Shown: positions 43,906 through 56,645, counted from the first letter of the stretch. The stretch: 64,000 bases of DNA from Owenia fusiformis (GCA_903813345.2 CAIIXF020000011.1:4676571-4740570); one strand, 5' to 3'. Made by a program: numbers and translations. Notes: generated from the sequence alone by a model not told the origin.

Positions 43906-46322
43906 CTCTGCCATAGTATTTTCAAAAAGATACATTGTAACATGGCTGAAATTCATTATAAGAGGGCACAGGGTTATTGCACAAAAAAACTAAATAATCT
44001 GAAATATCCAAATGTCATTCATGTACAATATCAATATACTTTTCCAAATATTATTGCACAATTGTCTCCTGATTTCTTATTTTTGGGGACGGGACCACGG
44101 ACGGGCTGTCCACAAATTCAAGTAAAAATGTCAATCATAATCAGTATTGTCGAGTTCCCTTAGAGATCTCTTGTCTTAACTTACGTCTCAACTTATGTTT
44201 AAGCTTATCTCCATAATGTGGAGTTGATCAGCCAGCCACCCAGCAAGCCAGCCACCCAGCAAGCCAGCCATCCAGCAAGCCAGCCAGCAAGCCACTTACT
44301 CAGTCACTTAGTAAGTCACTTACTTCCTTAGTCATTATCTCACTCTCAATCAGAAGTTCAGTAACTCATTCACTCTCTCAATCAGTCTCTCTATGTGAGA
44401 GTTCATATGTTGGAATATTGATTGAAATAATCCTACTTCATTTGGAATTATTCACAATTGCTGTTTTCTACTTTTTGAGTTTAAAAGAGGAATCTAGTAT
44501 AATAATTTGAGTGTTTTAGAGATCTGTTAATTTCAACAAATGAATTGATTAATAGAGAGAAACATGTGAATCCATTGAGGATTGCATCAAAATACCAAGC
44601 ATACATACTCAAACTTAGCAAGAGCTGCTCAAATGTTTTAGATCTAAATTATGAACCCCATTTTGTACTTTCAGAAGATGAATGTATGTCTGAGATGCGA
44701 TGTCCTGGTGTTTAAGAAGAGGAAATGTACTATTATGTGAGTATTAAAAGTATATATTCATTCTGAATTTTCCTACATTTTATGTTGATTTAATGTACTC
44801 TTTGGGTGTGCCTTAGTCCTTGATGTGTCCACCTTTCTTTTGAATGTATTGTTAGAAAGATATTTGTGTGCAATGATGATATGGAAATGATGACTGCATA
44901 AGGTTGCAGAGATTTTTGGGAAGATGTTCTCAGCTTGGCAACTCAACACTATTCAGTACATCTTTTAAAACTAAAAAATGGAGAGAGCTGTTAAATGTGA
45001 TGTTGATTTTTTTATAAATCAGATGGTTTCCATAAAGTCATGTTATTTTAAGTCATGTTTTCAATTGATCTGCATTTGTAACCATTAATTAAAGACCACA
45101 GTTTCTTCTATTTAATAGCATATTCAGTGTTCTCCCTAATTTTTCAAAAGTGAGCGGTTAAATTTTGAATGAAAATTAATGGGTGGTGACAGTATTATTA
45201 CAGTGGTGCAAAATTAAATAAAAAAGTGCCTTTAAAAATCGGCCATTACAAACAGTAACAGAGTAAAGTTGCAAATTACTTAATTCCACTAATTAATAAC
45301 GAAGAGTATCAGTTATAAGTTCTTTGAATTCTATATGTTATTTTCTATCAATATAGCTAGCTTCAATTAAATCATCTGAAAAAGCTCAAGCTAAATCCCC
45401 ATTTACACAATGTTGAAAAACCTTTAAAGATTAAAAATTCATTTACTCTTTTAAGTGTCACAATTTTAATGTTAAATCACAATCAATATGTCAATAGGTT
45501 CATTTAATTAGATGCAACTGGCAGTGATCTCCCCAGCATAAAGCAAGATTGGCGCAGCAACCACCTGAAAATATGCTTGCACCCACCTGAAAATCAGTTT
45601 GCACCCACATAAAAATGAAAAAAATCATTGGCATATCTCACCAATTTTTGTCTAAATTGTGAAAATGAGAGTTTTTGCACCCACCTGAGTGCCACCCACT
45701 GAGATTAATTATGCAAATATATTCTAAGGCATTCAGTGATCTTCCCAGCATTATTTTTCAAGCAGGGGGGGGGGGGGTTATCAAGTGTTCCTGAGTTACT
45801 GAGTTTAATTATCAACTCACAAATTTGTGTAAAGGATGAGTCTGGATATATGCCCTTTTGGTCCCTCAGTTAAATGTATGTGATAAGTATATTTAATTAT
45901 TTTTCAAATTTTGAATTTCCCGCCAGATTAATTTGAAGGGGGAAAAACAAGATAGCTGCCATTTGATGTAAGAAATATCAGAACAAAAGTAGCTTCACTT
46001 TCACAATGAGCAATGATATTTTCACAATGAGCACAGTTTTCTGGTTTAGGTTTAGACATATTACTCCCCCATCCATTCACCCCCCCCCCCTCTGTTCAAT
46101 TTTGATTGTAGTTTATATTAGAATTACTTTAATTAGCCAGCAATGACATTCTTTTTGCGATAATATAAGTTTTGTCAAAATAATCCCTGACATGACATGT
46201 TATGACATCATCCTGAAACACTTAACTAGTCTTTACCAAAGCTTTAAACACAATTGTTCAATTAGGATCAATTATCTTTTTCATTAGTGGTCCAAACAAG
46301 ATGTATAATGTTTTATTTCCAG
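43906..46322. other. Gene-poor region with low-complexity and one dispersed repeat
   Basis: CAGCCAGCCACCCAGCAAGC low complexity at 44229-44295. A repeat with GCACCCACCTGAAAAT and TTGTGAAAATGAGA at about 45525-45700 recurs at 47650-47825. A long G run lies near 45767. Possible acceptor at 44673 (TACTTTCAG), but no matching exon. Confidence 0.4.
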
Positions 46323-46447
46323 ACTGCATCAAGAGAGATGATAGTGTATGGATCAGAGCTTGACTCTTTGAGTGAGAATGGGTGGAGCCTATCAGTAAGC
46401 ACATCTAACACCAGATTAGCCAACCTTGCCTCACAGATAATTTCCAG
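46323..46447 (+). pseudogene. Spectrin-like exon a
   Basis: Acceptor TTTATTTCCAG, donor CCAG|GTATTT, phase 0 to 2, 125 bp, no stop. Reads SENGWSLSVSTSNTRLANLA then SQIIS, the helix B/C region of a spectrin repeat. Confidence 0.75.
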
Positions 46448-46485
46448 GTATTTTACAAAGATCTGTTATCACTGGTAACCCACTC

Positions 46486-46906
46486 CGAATGTCCAAGGTA
46501 CGATTTTTCTTTTTTCCTTATTTCACACATTATAGGCAGAATTACCGCTACATTTTTATCACAAACCGACAACATATACCTATCACATATGTTTAAGAAA
46601 ATGTACATATTTGCGAACAAGTAGTTCAGAAGACAACTGAATCGTCATTTTAATTCCTCACTTTACTTAAGTTACAGAAACAATATTTTGAAAAACAGTT
46701 AAGATCTGCACTTTTAACCAATATCATTTCTGTAACTAAAGTGAGGAATTAAATCTACGATTCTGTTGTCTTCCGAGCTATTTTTTCACAAACATGTACC
46801 TTTTCTAAAACATATGATACTACACGTTTGTGTGAAAAAATGTCGTGGGGATTCTGCCTACAACGCGTGAAATTAGGAAAAAAGAAATATCATACCTTCG
46901 ACGTTC
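46486..46906. mobile_element. ~420-bp palindromic MITE
   Basis: AAGGTACGATTTTTCTTTTT at the left is mirrored by AAAAAGAAATATCATACCTT at the right; inner segments (CTCACTTTACTTAAGTTACAG against CTGTAACTAAAGTGAG) also pair. It lies in the intron 40 bp after exon a. Confidence 0.8.
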
Positions 46907-47193
46907 CAACATTTTGTTACCGAAACGAACCTTTTCGGTAACCATCGTAATCGAGTGGATCACCAGTGTGTTATTAATATTTTGGATATAAAAATGTGTA
47001 AAATTGCAATATTAACACAATATTACTACATAATTCTTGTTTTATATTCTCACTTTTTTGATGAATATGGAGTGCATTTAAAGACGAACTAGCTTCAAAC
47101 CCTCACAAAACTACATGCAACTGGGTCTTAGTCATCATAAAAACATGTCATTCCTCAAACACAATGAGTAACACTTAATTGTCCTATCTGTAG

Positions 47194-47389
47194 GTACCAT
47201 GCACTACTAATTAGCAGCTGTAAGAAACAGTGTATGAAACAGGAAAAGGCTGTGATTGAACATGAGGGCTATGGAAGACTATACAAGGCTTTGTAACAGA
47301 GCCTAGATGACCTCGAGGCCAAACTTAGAAGCAATACATTCACACAGTGGGACAGATCACCTGTGCATGCTAAATTACAGAATGTCCAG
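47194..47389 (+). pseudogene. Spectrin-like exon b with stop
   Basis: Phase 2 to 0, 196 bp; acceptor CTATCTGTAG, donor CAG|GTATGT. Joins exon a as ISR-YHALLIS. TAA at 47294-47296; after it the frame continues SLDDLEAKLRSN. Confidence 0.75.
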
Positions 47390-47475
47390 GTATGTTCAAT
47401 GAAAGTCTGGATCTTTATTTCAATGAATAATTTTAATATTTAATTTCCAAATATTTTGTTATGTATTCATTTCAG

Positions 47476-47556
47476 AACTTACTGTCCTACAAGGAAGAAG
47501 AAATCATAATCTTAGAGCTAAATCACCCAAAGTTACATTAAATCACAAAGTCTCGG
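47476..47556 (+). pseudogene. Possible spectrin-like exon c
   Basis: Acceptor CATTTCAG; NLLSYKEEE begins in phase 0 as needed after exon b; TAA after 21 codons. Donor TCGG|GTATTT is a guess. Confidence 0.45.
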
Positions 47557-47643
47557 GTATTTTCAATTAAATTTTTATTTTATACATATCTCACTGACAT
47601 TATCCACAAATTAGTTCAAATTACTGCCATATGCAATGCATAC

Positions 47644-47830
47644 AGTCATCTGCTCAGCATTAAGCAAGAAGGCACAGCACCCACCTGAGAATTTTAAAAC
47701 TGGCCTAATTACATCCTCCTTAAAATTCATTTGCACCCACTTAAAAATGAGAAAAAATGGGCACATTTTACCAGTTTTGGTCTGAATTGTGAAAATGAGA
47801 ATTTTGCACCAACTTGAGAAAAATGCCTTA
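47644..47830. repeat. Dispersed repeat, copy 2
   Basis: Shares GCACCCAC, AAAAATGA and TTGTGAAAATGAGA with the copy at 45525-45700, about 70 percent alike by eye. Confidence 0.55.
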
Positions 47831-48707
47831 TCTGGTGCCTGATAATTAAAATCCTGAAAATACAGCAAATTGCCATGTTTCTAGTTTTATAGTCACTTCA
47901 ACTGATTCAATGTTGCAATTTGTGACATTGATTGATAGGAATCAGATGTATGATAATTATGTAAGTTTGGACGATCTTTCCAATGATATATTAAACTTTG
48001 TAACATATATTTTGGTTTTGGCTGTAGAGGGGGGGGGGCAAGACTTATTTGACAGTTAAGAATAGCATTTTAGAGTCATATTACCATTTGAATTTTGGAA
48101 GCTACTCTAGCTATATCAATATACAAATCTAAAATTTTACAAATCATGTTTTCACAGAACACAAGTAATTTTTTGAATGGAACCCCTGAAGGATTTCTCA
48201 TATATTTTTAGACTTTGAAGCTGACACTAATGAGTGAGAAAAGTTTGGTAGACAGAAGGAGGGAGAAATTCTCAGAGTTGTAGACATAGAGTGGTGACCC
48301 TCATTTTACCTGAGAAAAAAACCTTGTTGGTGAGAAATACCACATGGTTCTCGACAAAGTGGAGGTATGATCTGGAGATACTTTATATGATGCACTGTTA
48401 CATTGGGTATTTTTAATATTACTTTATATGATGCACTGGTAATTTTAATATTACTGGTACAAAAATAAACTTCAAACATTGAGGATGAGTTGATTATAGT
48501 ATCAATTGTCTTAAGGATGAGTTGTCTTGGGGATCAATTGACTGGGATGAGTTGGTTCTTGGCAACCAGTTGTCTTGGAAATCAGTTGTCATGGGGACTA
48601 ATTGACCCCGCAATCTATCGTGTACACATGTAAATCTAAATCAGGGTGTTCCTCTAAGAAAGGGACATCCATTTGATCTCATTTCTTTGATCTCATCTCT
48701 CTTTTAG

Positions 48708-48852
48708 GATTTATTAAGGGAATGTGACAATGTATTGTCAAACCAGATTATCTACCAGGAGATATTGGACCATGCCACAGAATGAATAGATGGAGAAACC
48801 ACTGAATAACCTGGAGGGGGATATGCACACCACCCAAGCTCAATTACTCAAG
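48708..48852 (+). pseudogene. Spectrin-like exon d, stop and frameshift
   Basis: Acceptor CTCTCTTTTAG, donor CAAG|GTAAAT. DLLRECDNVLSNQIIYQEIL then a TGA; the coding look resumes in another frame with LEGDMHTTQAQLLK. Confidence 0.7.
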
Positions 48853-49244
48853 GTAAATTATACACAGGGTGTTCCATAAACATTGTATTCTCACATTCTT
48901 GAACCCTCAACTCTTATAAACAGATGTCTCAAAAGAAATTGTAGAGATTATCCAAAGTTGCATTTCTCTCTCATTTGTATGGATACTTCAGAAGATGAAA
49001 GCACAATGCAAACTCAACTAGAACAAGTGAAGGTCCATTTATTTACGATCAAAAACCCCTCCTGTAGTAATACAGTGCAAATGTATTTCTCTTATATATT
49101 TTACATTCAAAATATTACAAGTTCAATGCCAACAGTGAATGAAAAATGCAACTCATTTAATTGCTCAGATTATTAAAGCTCAAAGCATTACTAAAAGCAA
49201 ACACAGTGACTGTATGTAAATGAAAATATAATTTCTCCAAAAAG

Positions 49245-49464
49245 GATATTCCTGTACAAATAGAGGATGGTCAGAGCCTGCTTCATACCATGCAGACACA
49301 GGGAGCGAAAATTCTGACAAATTCCTTGGTATTGGGTCGAGACACCATCCGGCAAAGCCTTCACTACGATTATGAAACTTTGACAAAATGACTCGGCAGA
49401 TACCAAGGTCACATTAGAGAGCTGTCTCCTGGAGTTGTCACTGTATAGTGACCGCACAGATCAG
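49245..49464 (+). pseudogene. Spectrin-like exon e, stop and frameshift
   Basis: DGQSLLHTMQTQGAKIL and GRDTIRQSLHYDYETLTK, then TGA at 49389-49391; the next frame carries SADTKVTLESCLLELSLYSD and ends CAG|GTGAGA. The acceptor is weak (AAAAAG at 49244). Confidence 0.7.
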
Positions 49465-49942
49465 GTGAGAATGAGTACATTTATTCCAAAAGGTTAGGAT
49501 ATGATGCTTATTAAGTGAACTTTTGAACACTGATTTTGAGGAAAAACAATTCAACACTGAAGATTTTTTATGTCTCAGAGTCCAACAATTTATGCAATTT
49601 TTAAACTATCTCTTTAAATGACTTGAAATAAAACCAATTGAGGCACAGGGTGAGCCAACAAATGTTAAAAACTAAGTCCTTCAGCATTGTTTAAGATCAT
49701 ATTTATTACCATTAAACCTTTTCAATTTTCTTCATCTTAGAAGTATGGCTATATTATACTAAGAGTATATTTAGAGTGGATCACAATAATGGTATTTTTT
49801 TCTGAGAAAATTCAAAATGGCTGGAATAGGCCATAACTTAGACATATCTTTCAAGTATGGTTACGTGATACTACTGTGGTCTATTTATTGAAGGGAAGAG
49901 TACGATGGTAAATATTACATTGTGACTGTACAGTTCATGATT

Positions 49943-50760
49943 TACAGGGTGTCCAAAAAATAGGACCGTAAGAAAGTTGAATAACTCAGTCAATTTTGCA
50001 TATTTTGCCTTGAAATTTGCGAATTATTTAGTTAATTCAATGTGAATTTAGTTGTGAAAGTTTGATAATAATCTACGAATTGAGTCAAAAACTACAGCTT
50101 CTTACAAAACATGCCCCAAATGGGCACTTCTCCTCTCTATATGCACAATTCAATCCGGCGAACAAAGTTCATCAGTCCTTTTTGGTTCGAAGGTGACTGG
50201 GGACGTGCTATCACCATGAGCAAGGACCAGTAAGTTGTTAAATAAGTTTGGGAGGTCACTTAAGCACCAGAAGGGACATCAAAAGAGATAAGCAGTGGTT
50301 TCAACAAGCCAATACCACCCCAACACTGCAAATGATATGCTGAAATGGTTTAGGCAATGCTCTGGTGGTCAGCTCATCAGTTGCAGAAAGCAAACCATAT
50401 GGGCAGCTCATTCGCCAGATCTAAATCCCCAAATTTTTATCTTTGAGGATTTCTCAAAGCCAATGTGTATACTGACAGGCAATAACTACCCCAATATTTA
50501 CCATCCACATTAATGTGTATAGGTCAGGGTCATTAATAACTTTGTTTGCAGGATTCATTTGTGCAGAGAGGAGAAGTGCCCATTTTGAGCATTTTTTGTA
50601 AAGTAATGTAGTTTTTGACACAATAAACAGATTATCATCAAACCTTCGAAGCAAAATTCACATTGAATGAACTAAATAATTCTAAAATTTCAAGGCAAAA
50701 TATGCAAAATTGACAGAGTTATTCAACTTCCTTACGGTCCTGTTTTTTTGGACACCCTAG
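49943..50760 (+). mobile_element. Mariner/Tc1-type transposon remnant, copy 2
   Basis: Left end TACAGGGTGTCC; right end GGACACCCTAG, slightly mutated. Shares the GGACCGTAAGAAAGTTGAAT terminal repeat with copy 1 at 9838-10837. Internal transposase traces on the plus strand: WFQQ near 50296, LKWFRQCSGGQLIS, and SPDLNP at 50412-50429, the last carrying one catalytic Asp of the DDE/D transposases. Frames are broken and much of the N-terminal part is missing. Confidence 0.85.
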
Positions 50761-50814
50761 TGTTCGTTGGGATTTCCTACTCTGTGGAGTTGCCAATTTA
50801 TAGTTGTAAATTGT

Positions 50815-51550
50815 GAATTGCAGGTTCTACAACATGAATCAGAACATCCCCAGCTTCTGCAACAACATGAGTCAGAACATACTCAGGTTCTACAACAACA
50901 TGTGTCAGAATATCCCCAGATTCTACAACAACAGGAGTCAGAACATCACTAGGTTCTACAACAACATTAGTCAGAATATCCACCACTAGGTTCTACAACA
51001 ACATGAGTCAGAATATCCACCACTAGGTTCTACAACAAAATGAGTCAGAACATACCCAGGTTACAACATGAGTCAGAACATCCCCAGGCTCTACAACATG
51101 AGTCAGAGCATCCCCAGATTCTACAACAACATGAGTCAGAACATCACTAGGTTCTACAACAACATGAGTCAGAATATCCACCACTAGGTTCTACAACAAC
51201 ATGAGTCAGAATATCCACCACTAGGTTCTACAACAAAATGAGTCAGAACATACCCAGGTTACAACATGAGTCAGAACATCCCGAGGCTCTACAACATGAG
51301 TCAGAGCATCCCCAGATTCTACAACAACAGGAGTCAGAACATCACTAGGTTCTACAACAACATTAGTCAGAATATCCACCACTAGGTTCTACAACAAAAT
51401 GAGTCAGAACATCCCCAGGCTCTACAACATGAGTCAGAGCATCCCCAGGCTCTACAACATGAGTCAGAGCATCCCCAGATTCTACAACAACATGAGTCAG
51501 AACATCATCAGGTTCTACAACAACATGAGTCAGAACATCAGCAAGAGGTT
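50815..51550. repeat. ~33-bp minisatellite (CATGAGTCAGAACATCCCCAG)
   Basis: About 20 units of ACAACATGAGTCAGAACAT plus CCCCAGGTTCTAC; a larger block (about 50945-51110) is repeated at 51125-51320. The first ~130 bp read as 11-residue repeats HESEHPQVLQQ after an acceptor-like GAATTGCAG, but later units bring stops. Confidence 0.85.
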
Positions 51551-52044
51551 CTCAGGGGTTGTCAGTTCATGATAACAGAACTACCACTTGATGTTGAGTA
51601 TAATAACAAAACTGTATGACAGGAATGATTTTGAAGCTTTGTGTTTCCAGATGAAGAAGCTCTCTACATGTTTGCTATGTGTTACAAGAAGAACACCTTT
51701 TCAAAATCATCTTCATGTTCATTGGGACAATGGCCTGGTAGTAGACAGGAAAATACTTTTGTCTTTTGTCTACTTTGGTTGTGTGCAAGCTATTGAAATA
51801 TTGATGAAATAGTGATCAGTAGAATTAATTAAGTAAATTGATCAGAAGTCTTTGAATTTATAGTACCTATGAAAACATATATTTGGTGAAAAATATCACT
51901 CTTGATAGCTAATGCATTTTTATAGTCTCAGACTGTTATTTAGATGTTTGTTAAAAGGTTGCACCGAATGTGTGCAAACAATCTTTCGTAGAAATGCCTT
52001 GTTAACTTTATGTAAAGATATTCATTTGCAATAACTTTGTAAAG
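51551..52044. other. Unassigned sequence
   Basis: A 74-codon frame at 51588-51812 has no recognisable motif. Confidence 0.35.
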
Positions 52045-52046
52045 TA

Positions 52047-52666
52047 CAGGGTGTCAAAAAACAACAGCACCCCCCTCTACAGCAAAAAGTACTTAATGTT
52101 ACATGGTGTGTCATATCTCATTTTGAAGACAATTTAATTCTGGAGTTACCTGAGAAATTTCAGCTTTATATCATATAATTTTACTGATTTACAGCTGATT
52201 CTTAGTATTTGGTATGACTACTAGTTGCTGCTCAAACAGCAGCTTATCTGGACGGATATGATTTCAATAAAAATTCACATAAAGGTGTAGCATTGCATAA
52301 TCCTCTTCACACTTTCCTCACATTCTTCAGAAATACATCCTTACTGTGTCTTTTTTCAAGAGGCTCTTTGCCCATCAGTTCCTATACCCTGTTTTTCAGA
52401 AATGAACCCATATGGTCAGTTCAGTTGAAATCTGGGGTAAATCTTTCATATTTCACGATTTGACTTTTATCAGTAACAGAGCAGCAAACAAAGTACCGAA
52501 GTAGCAAACTTTGAAACAATGTAGCTTTTTTAATATTAAGTTTTATTAAATGAAATTTGATGAGTAACTCCAGAATTAAATTATCTTTCAAATGAGGTAT
52601 GACATGATATGGAACATTAAGGACTTTTTGCTATAGAGGGGGGTGCCGTTGTTTTTTGACACCCTG
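52047..52666 (-). mobile_element. Mariner/Tc1-type remnant, second family
   Basis: CAGGGTGTCAAAAAACAACA at the left and its inverse at the right; TA at 52045-52046 and 52667-52668. Inverted repeats are about 120 bp (including TAACTCCAGAATTAAATT). The minus strand between them shows traces such as TPDFN and FLKNRV, like the end of a Tc1-type transposase. Non-functional. Confidence 0.8.
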
Positions 52667-52669
52667 TAC

Positions 52670-54611
52670 ATGTAGTCGTTTGATAAGGGAAATCTTAAAT
52701 GGATGAATTTTGGTGCCCCAATAAAAATGGTATAGAGTATAAGATTTCTGCTTGGGGAATTAACATGAATACTGTTATTTCAATACAGGATTTATCATAT
52801 AAAAAAATTGGAGATTGGTTAACTCATTAGATTTGGAAGATCTTTAAGATATTCAATTAATGGTTCTTACACAGTGAACCTCTGAGATCAACAAGGCGTC
52901 TGTTGTTGGTAAACATTGGATTTCTTCTAAAAATTCAAAAATTGAAGTAGCATTAAGCAGTTCTGGTGTTTATTGTATTTTTGACTTTTTGAGGGCTTTT
53001 ATTTTCATGGGGTTATGGAAATTGTTTTTTCTTGTCAAATTTAACCAGTAATTGCAATATTCATTATGTAGGCATTTTAGTTTATGTGGTGTTATTACCA
53101 TATTCTCTTAATAAATCCACAGTGTGGTTTCCAAATTTAAATTTAAAAGTGTATGATGTTGAGAAAAATATTGACGATGATCCTTTTAGTTGTGATCACT
53201 TAGGTTCTCATACTCTACAGCTACTATTTTTATCTGCATTAAACATGTTGAAAATCATCAATCAATATAATATATCAATCAGTTCTGTTAATCAACATCA
53301 ATGTGTTAATATTGAGACAAAATTCAATAAAATAGTCACATTTGCCTCATTGGAATTGTGCGCTCATTAGATAATATGGTATATTGTTTTAGTGAACACC
53401 TCTCTTAGTTAGCACCACTTCAGATACATTTCACATCGAATCCTGTATATCATGCCCTCGATAGTTAGAAAATACCTATAGTGGACACTTTATGTGGCTC
53501 AATAGGTGTTCACTATTTACAATTTTTACTGTATTTGAATTAATTGGAGTATATGTAAATGCGATAGGTCTTTATTTGTGATCGATGTACAATGGACTTG
53601 ATGTTTCAATACTAAATGCATACATTTTTGGCTTTTGCAAAATATATGTTGTCACTAGTCCACAGTAGGGTGAACTGGAATTAGCCACACCCAAAAATGG
53701 AGATAAAGTTTGTTAATGTTCAAGATTGAAGTGAGTCAACAGGTATATGCATAATTATAATACTTTATAAATCGCTTGATAAAATGAATAGTCACATGGG
53801 TTGACTTTGAAATGGCATATGTAAATAGTTCTTTGCAATAGATATAAATAAATTGTACATCAAACTTTCTTGATTAGTTTGTTTGGTCCAGACTTGAATA
53901 CAGCATCAACTCCAAATACCTCAATGTATATTAAGGCCAGCTATTATCAGAAACTATAACATTAATTAAAACCTCATCTAATCCCAAATACCTTCGAACA
54001 CGTAAACTTGAACACATAAGGACCCTAACTTCTAATTGCTATAGCCAATTCACTTTTGAATTTTGAGAATAATGTTTAATTCTAATTTGAGAGCCTTTAT
54101 CGACATGAATTCAAACTGGCAGAAAGGTAAAAGGTCGGGCAATTAATCCGATTCACGAATACTAAGGGATGCTACATCCCGGGTTTAGAGTATTTTGCAT
54201 TTCGTTCAGATTATGGCGCCTCTACCGTCAAAAGTTAAAATAGCACTGGTTTCGAGACTATTTTAGTACGTGCCCACTTGAACCACTTGAAAACGTGTTC
54301 AGAATGGTGAGAAACTGCATGGTTTTGAAAGAATTTTTGCAATGGTAGAGGGTCCTGGCTACGGGCCTGTTAATGGTAGATCCAAAATGATAACATGGTC
54401 ATATGGGTGTCCTATATCCATAAATACTCTGATAGGACGCCGTGCCCCGGGGTTTTCCGATCGTTTCGTTCAGTAAATAGCACTGGTTGCGAGACTATTC
54501 TAGCACGGGTTTCGAGAGCTATTGGCACGGGTTTCGAGAACTAACAGCACGGGTGCTAAAAACCCGGGTCTTGTCAATGTTTGCCATCGACCCTTTCTCA
54601 GTAATACTGGG
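52670..54611. other. Unassigned AT-rich sequence
   Basis: A 112-codon frame at 53032-53370 is unrecognised and probably by chance. TAGCACTGGTTTCGAGACTATT-like phrases occur twice (about 54239 and 54478), beside GCACGGGTTTCGAGA repeats at 54504-54560. Confidence 0.35.
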
Positions 54612-55944
54612 AACAGGATCTTAAGAGGTTCTGGACAAATCATTTGATTCTGGACTTGTCATATTTTTTTTTCAACGAAATCACATCCAAGGGTTAAATT
54701 TTTATTAGCTATTTAGAGAGTGAGTCCTGCCTAGTATTAATTTCAATAAAAAAGTTAAAATAGAACCCTATTTGAGAGTCAATCTAATACTTACATTACA
54801 TTGATAAATTAAGGCAAATCCTGAAATATTTTTAAAGTGCATTTTTTATGAAATATTATCCAGCAAGTATTTAAATGAAACGGTCTTATTTAAATACAAA
54901 TCATAACATGATATTTTTCATGAAACATTTTTCAATGAAATTCAATTGAAGGGTCAAGATAAAACGAGCTAATTTAGGTGAAAACCCTTACATGATGATG
55001 TGTTTTCATAACTTCTTTCATAAAATTCCATCAAGGGGTGAAGATAAAATGATCGAATTTAAGTGATTTAAGGATCACGAGAATATGTTTTCTTTGATAT
55101 TTTCTATGAAATCCCATCCAATGGTCAAGGTAAAATTTTGATTTTGATTTGGTCACGTGTTCGAAAGATCCATATAAGGCCCATAGAACCATATAGGAAC
55201 GTCATTTTGAATGTCACGTGATAGATCCATATAAGGCTTTTAGAACCGTTTATGGAAAGATGAGGGAAGCCCCTGACACCTGTTTCACGATTTTTATGCA
55301 CTTCATTATTGTACCGAAGTTTGCCGATTCGATTCGTCGTATTTCGGAATCCTGGTGACAATTTTATACTCCATTGGAGTATTTTTGACCTACTTCTTAT
55401 GACGGAAATTCCCGAACCTTGTTCGGATTAATCCGGATTTTCTGACCTACCTTATCTACCGAGATTTCACGAGTTAACATTCGTCTCATTCCGGAATCCT
55501 GGTGACAATTTTATACTCCATTGGAGTATTTTTGATCTACTTTTTCTGGATTTTGCCCTACTTATTATATCTTGACAACAAGCAAATCAAAAAGTTCGAC
55601 ATGAACGGGTCTCGATCCACTAACCTAGGCTATGGAAGCCAGGCACGCTAACCATTAGGCCAACGAGCTACCGATATGAAAGAACAAAAGTATTATATAT
55701 TTATACCGAGCGTCAATTCAAAACGATTCTCACTTTTGTCTCCACTTAAATACGACTCGTCAGTTGTATCCAGAATAGTAGAACGCCTATGGCGCTCGTG
55801 AATAACCAAGTCCCAGGTGAGTGGTTCGTATCCCTCCGTGATATACTATTTTTGTTTTATTAAATACGACAGAAAGGAGCAAGGTGTAGGTTGAAAACAA
55901 GACGTTAGTTTGTTTCAAAACAGTTTGGAAACATTAATCTCTGA
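54612..55944. repeat. Left arm of a large inverted repeat
   Basis: Reverse complement of 59853-61112, highly similar over its full length. It holds an extra ~70 bp (about 55720-55795) absent from the right arm. Within the arm a 43-bp phrase with CCTGGTGACAATTTTATACT is directly repeated (55347 and 55493). The 78-codon frame at 55125-55361 occurs in both arms and is not supported as a gene. Confidence 0.9.
55605..55675 (-). ncRNA. tRNA-like Pol III box sequence (left arm)
   Basis: On the minus strand TGGCCTAATGG (55652-55662) fits a tRNA A box and GGATCGAGACC (55609-55619) a B box at the right distance. Acceptor stem pairing is not convincing, so it is a tRNA relic or SINE head rather than a tRNA gene. 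Confidence 0.5.
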
Positions 55945-55994
55945 TAATTTAAGGTTTTCCACTCATGAAGGGCCTCTAGATCTATGAAATTCAA

Positions 55995-56645
55995 TAATCC
56001 ACTCAGTAAAAATACGATTTCTCTGCAACCTGATGTCCAATCAAGATCATTCAAATATATATGTGTTCCTGACACGTTTGGGCGTCCGGGAATAAAATTG
56101 CTTGTGAAAACTATTTACAAAAGTGTTCCAGAGACCCTTATCTACTTGGCTAAGGTTTTATTTGAAGATACATTGCCTTATTAGCAGGTAGAGGGGCATA
56201 CAGAACACAGAAGCAAATGCTATGTTGAAAATTTTCTATATTTCAATTTGAACCTGTGTTTACATGTCACGTAGGCCAGTGTTTTATATGGGGATTATAT
56301 GTACTTTCCTTGTTTACATGAACGTAAATCATTACATGAAATCTGCATTCTTCTGGGTTTAATCTGGGTTTGTATTGTCTTATTGGGGCTTTTCGACTTT
56401 AAAACAAACCCTACCTAAATGGATTGTGTCTCGGGAACGTTTTTGTAAATAGTTATTATAAACAATTCTGAAAGAATATCACATATTTTTGTCTTCCCGA
56501 TTTCAGTCATGAATTACGTCAATTTCTCGTGCAAACATTGGGTAGACGGATGCCCGAACATGTCAGGAACATATAGATACTCGAATGGTGTTGATTGAAC
56601 ATCAGGGTTGAGAGAAATCGTAATTTTACTGAGTGGCTTCACGAA
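55995..56645. mobile_element. Inverted-repeat element inside the large loop
   Basis: CCACTCAGTAAAAATACGAT at 56000 is mirrored by ATCGTAATTTTACTGAGTGG at 56616-56635, with about 90 bp of inverse similarity inward. The frame at 55984-56184 overlaps this arm and is not called. Confidence 0.65.

Larger units (their letters stand above)
46323..49464 (+). pseudogene. Spectrin-repeat gene (nesprin/spectrin-like), decayed, internal exons only
   Basis: A set of plus-strand exons reads as spectrin repeats: 46323-46447, 47194-47389, probably 47476-47556 and 48212 onward, 48708-48852, and about 49245-49464. The clearest parts are TASREMIVYGSELDSLSENG, LASQIISR joined in phase to YHALLISSCKKQC, YQEILDHATE, and GQSLLHTMQTQGAKIL with GRDTIRQSL. 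These are three-helix-bundle heptad patterns of large actin/nuclear-envelope or membrane-skeleton proteins. Damage: TAA at 47294-47296, TGA in exon 48708-48852, TGA plus a frameshift at 49389-49392. First exons with actin-binding domain and the end are not in view. It may be a duplicated gene fragment losing function. Confidence 0.75.

Noticed and set aside
49180-49457. Minus-strand frames over 49180-49457
   Set aside because: They overlap the spectrin-like exon, which explains the base pattern on the plus strand; they are shadows.
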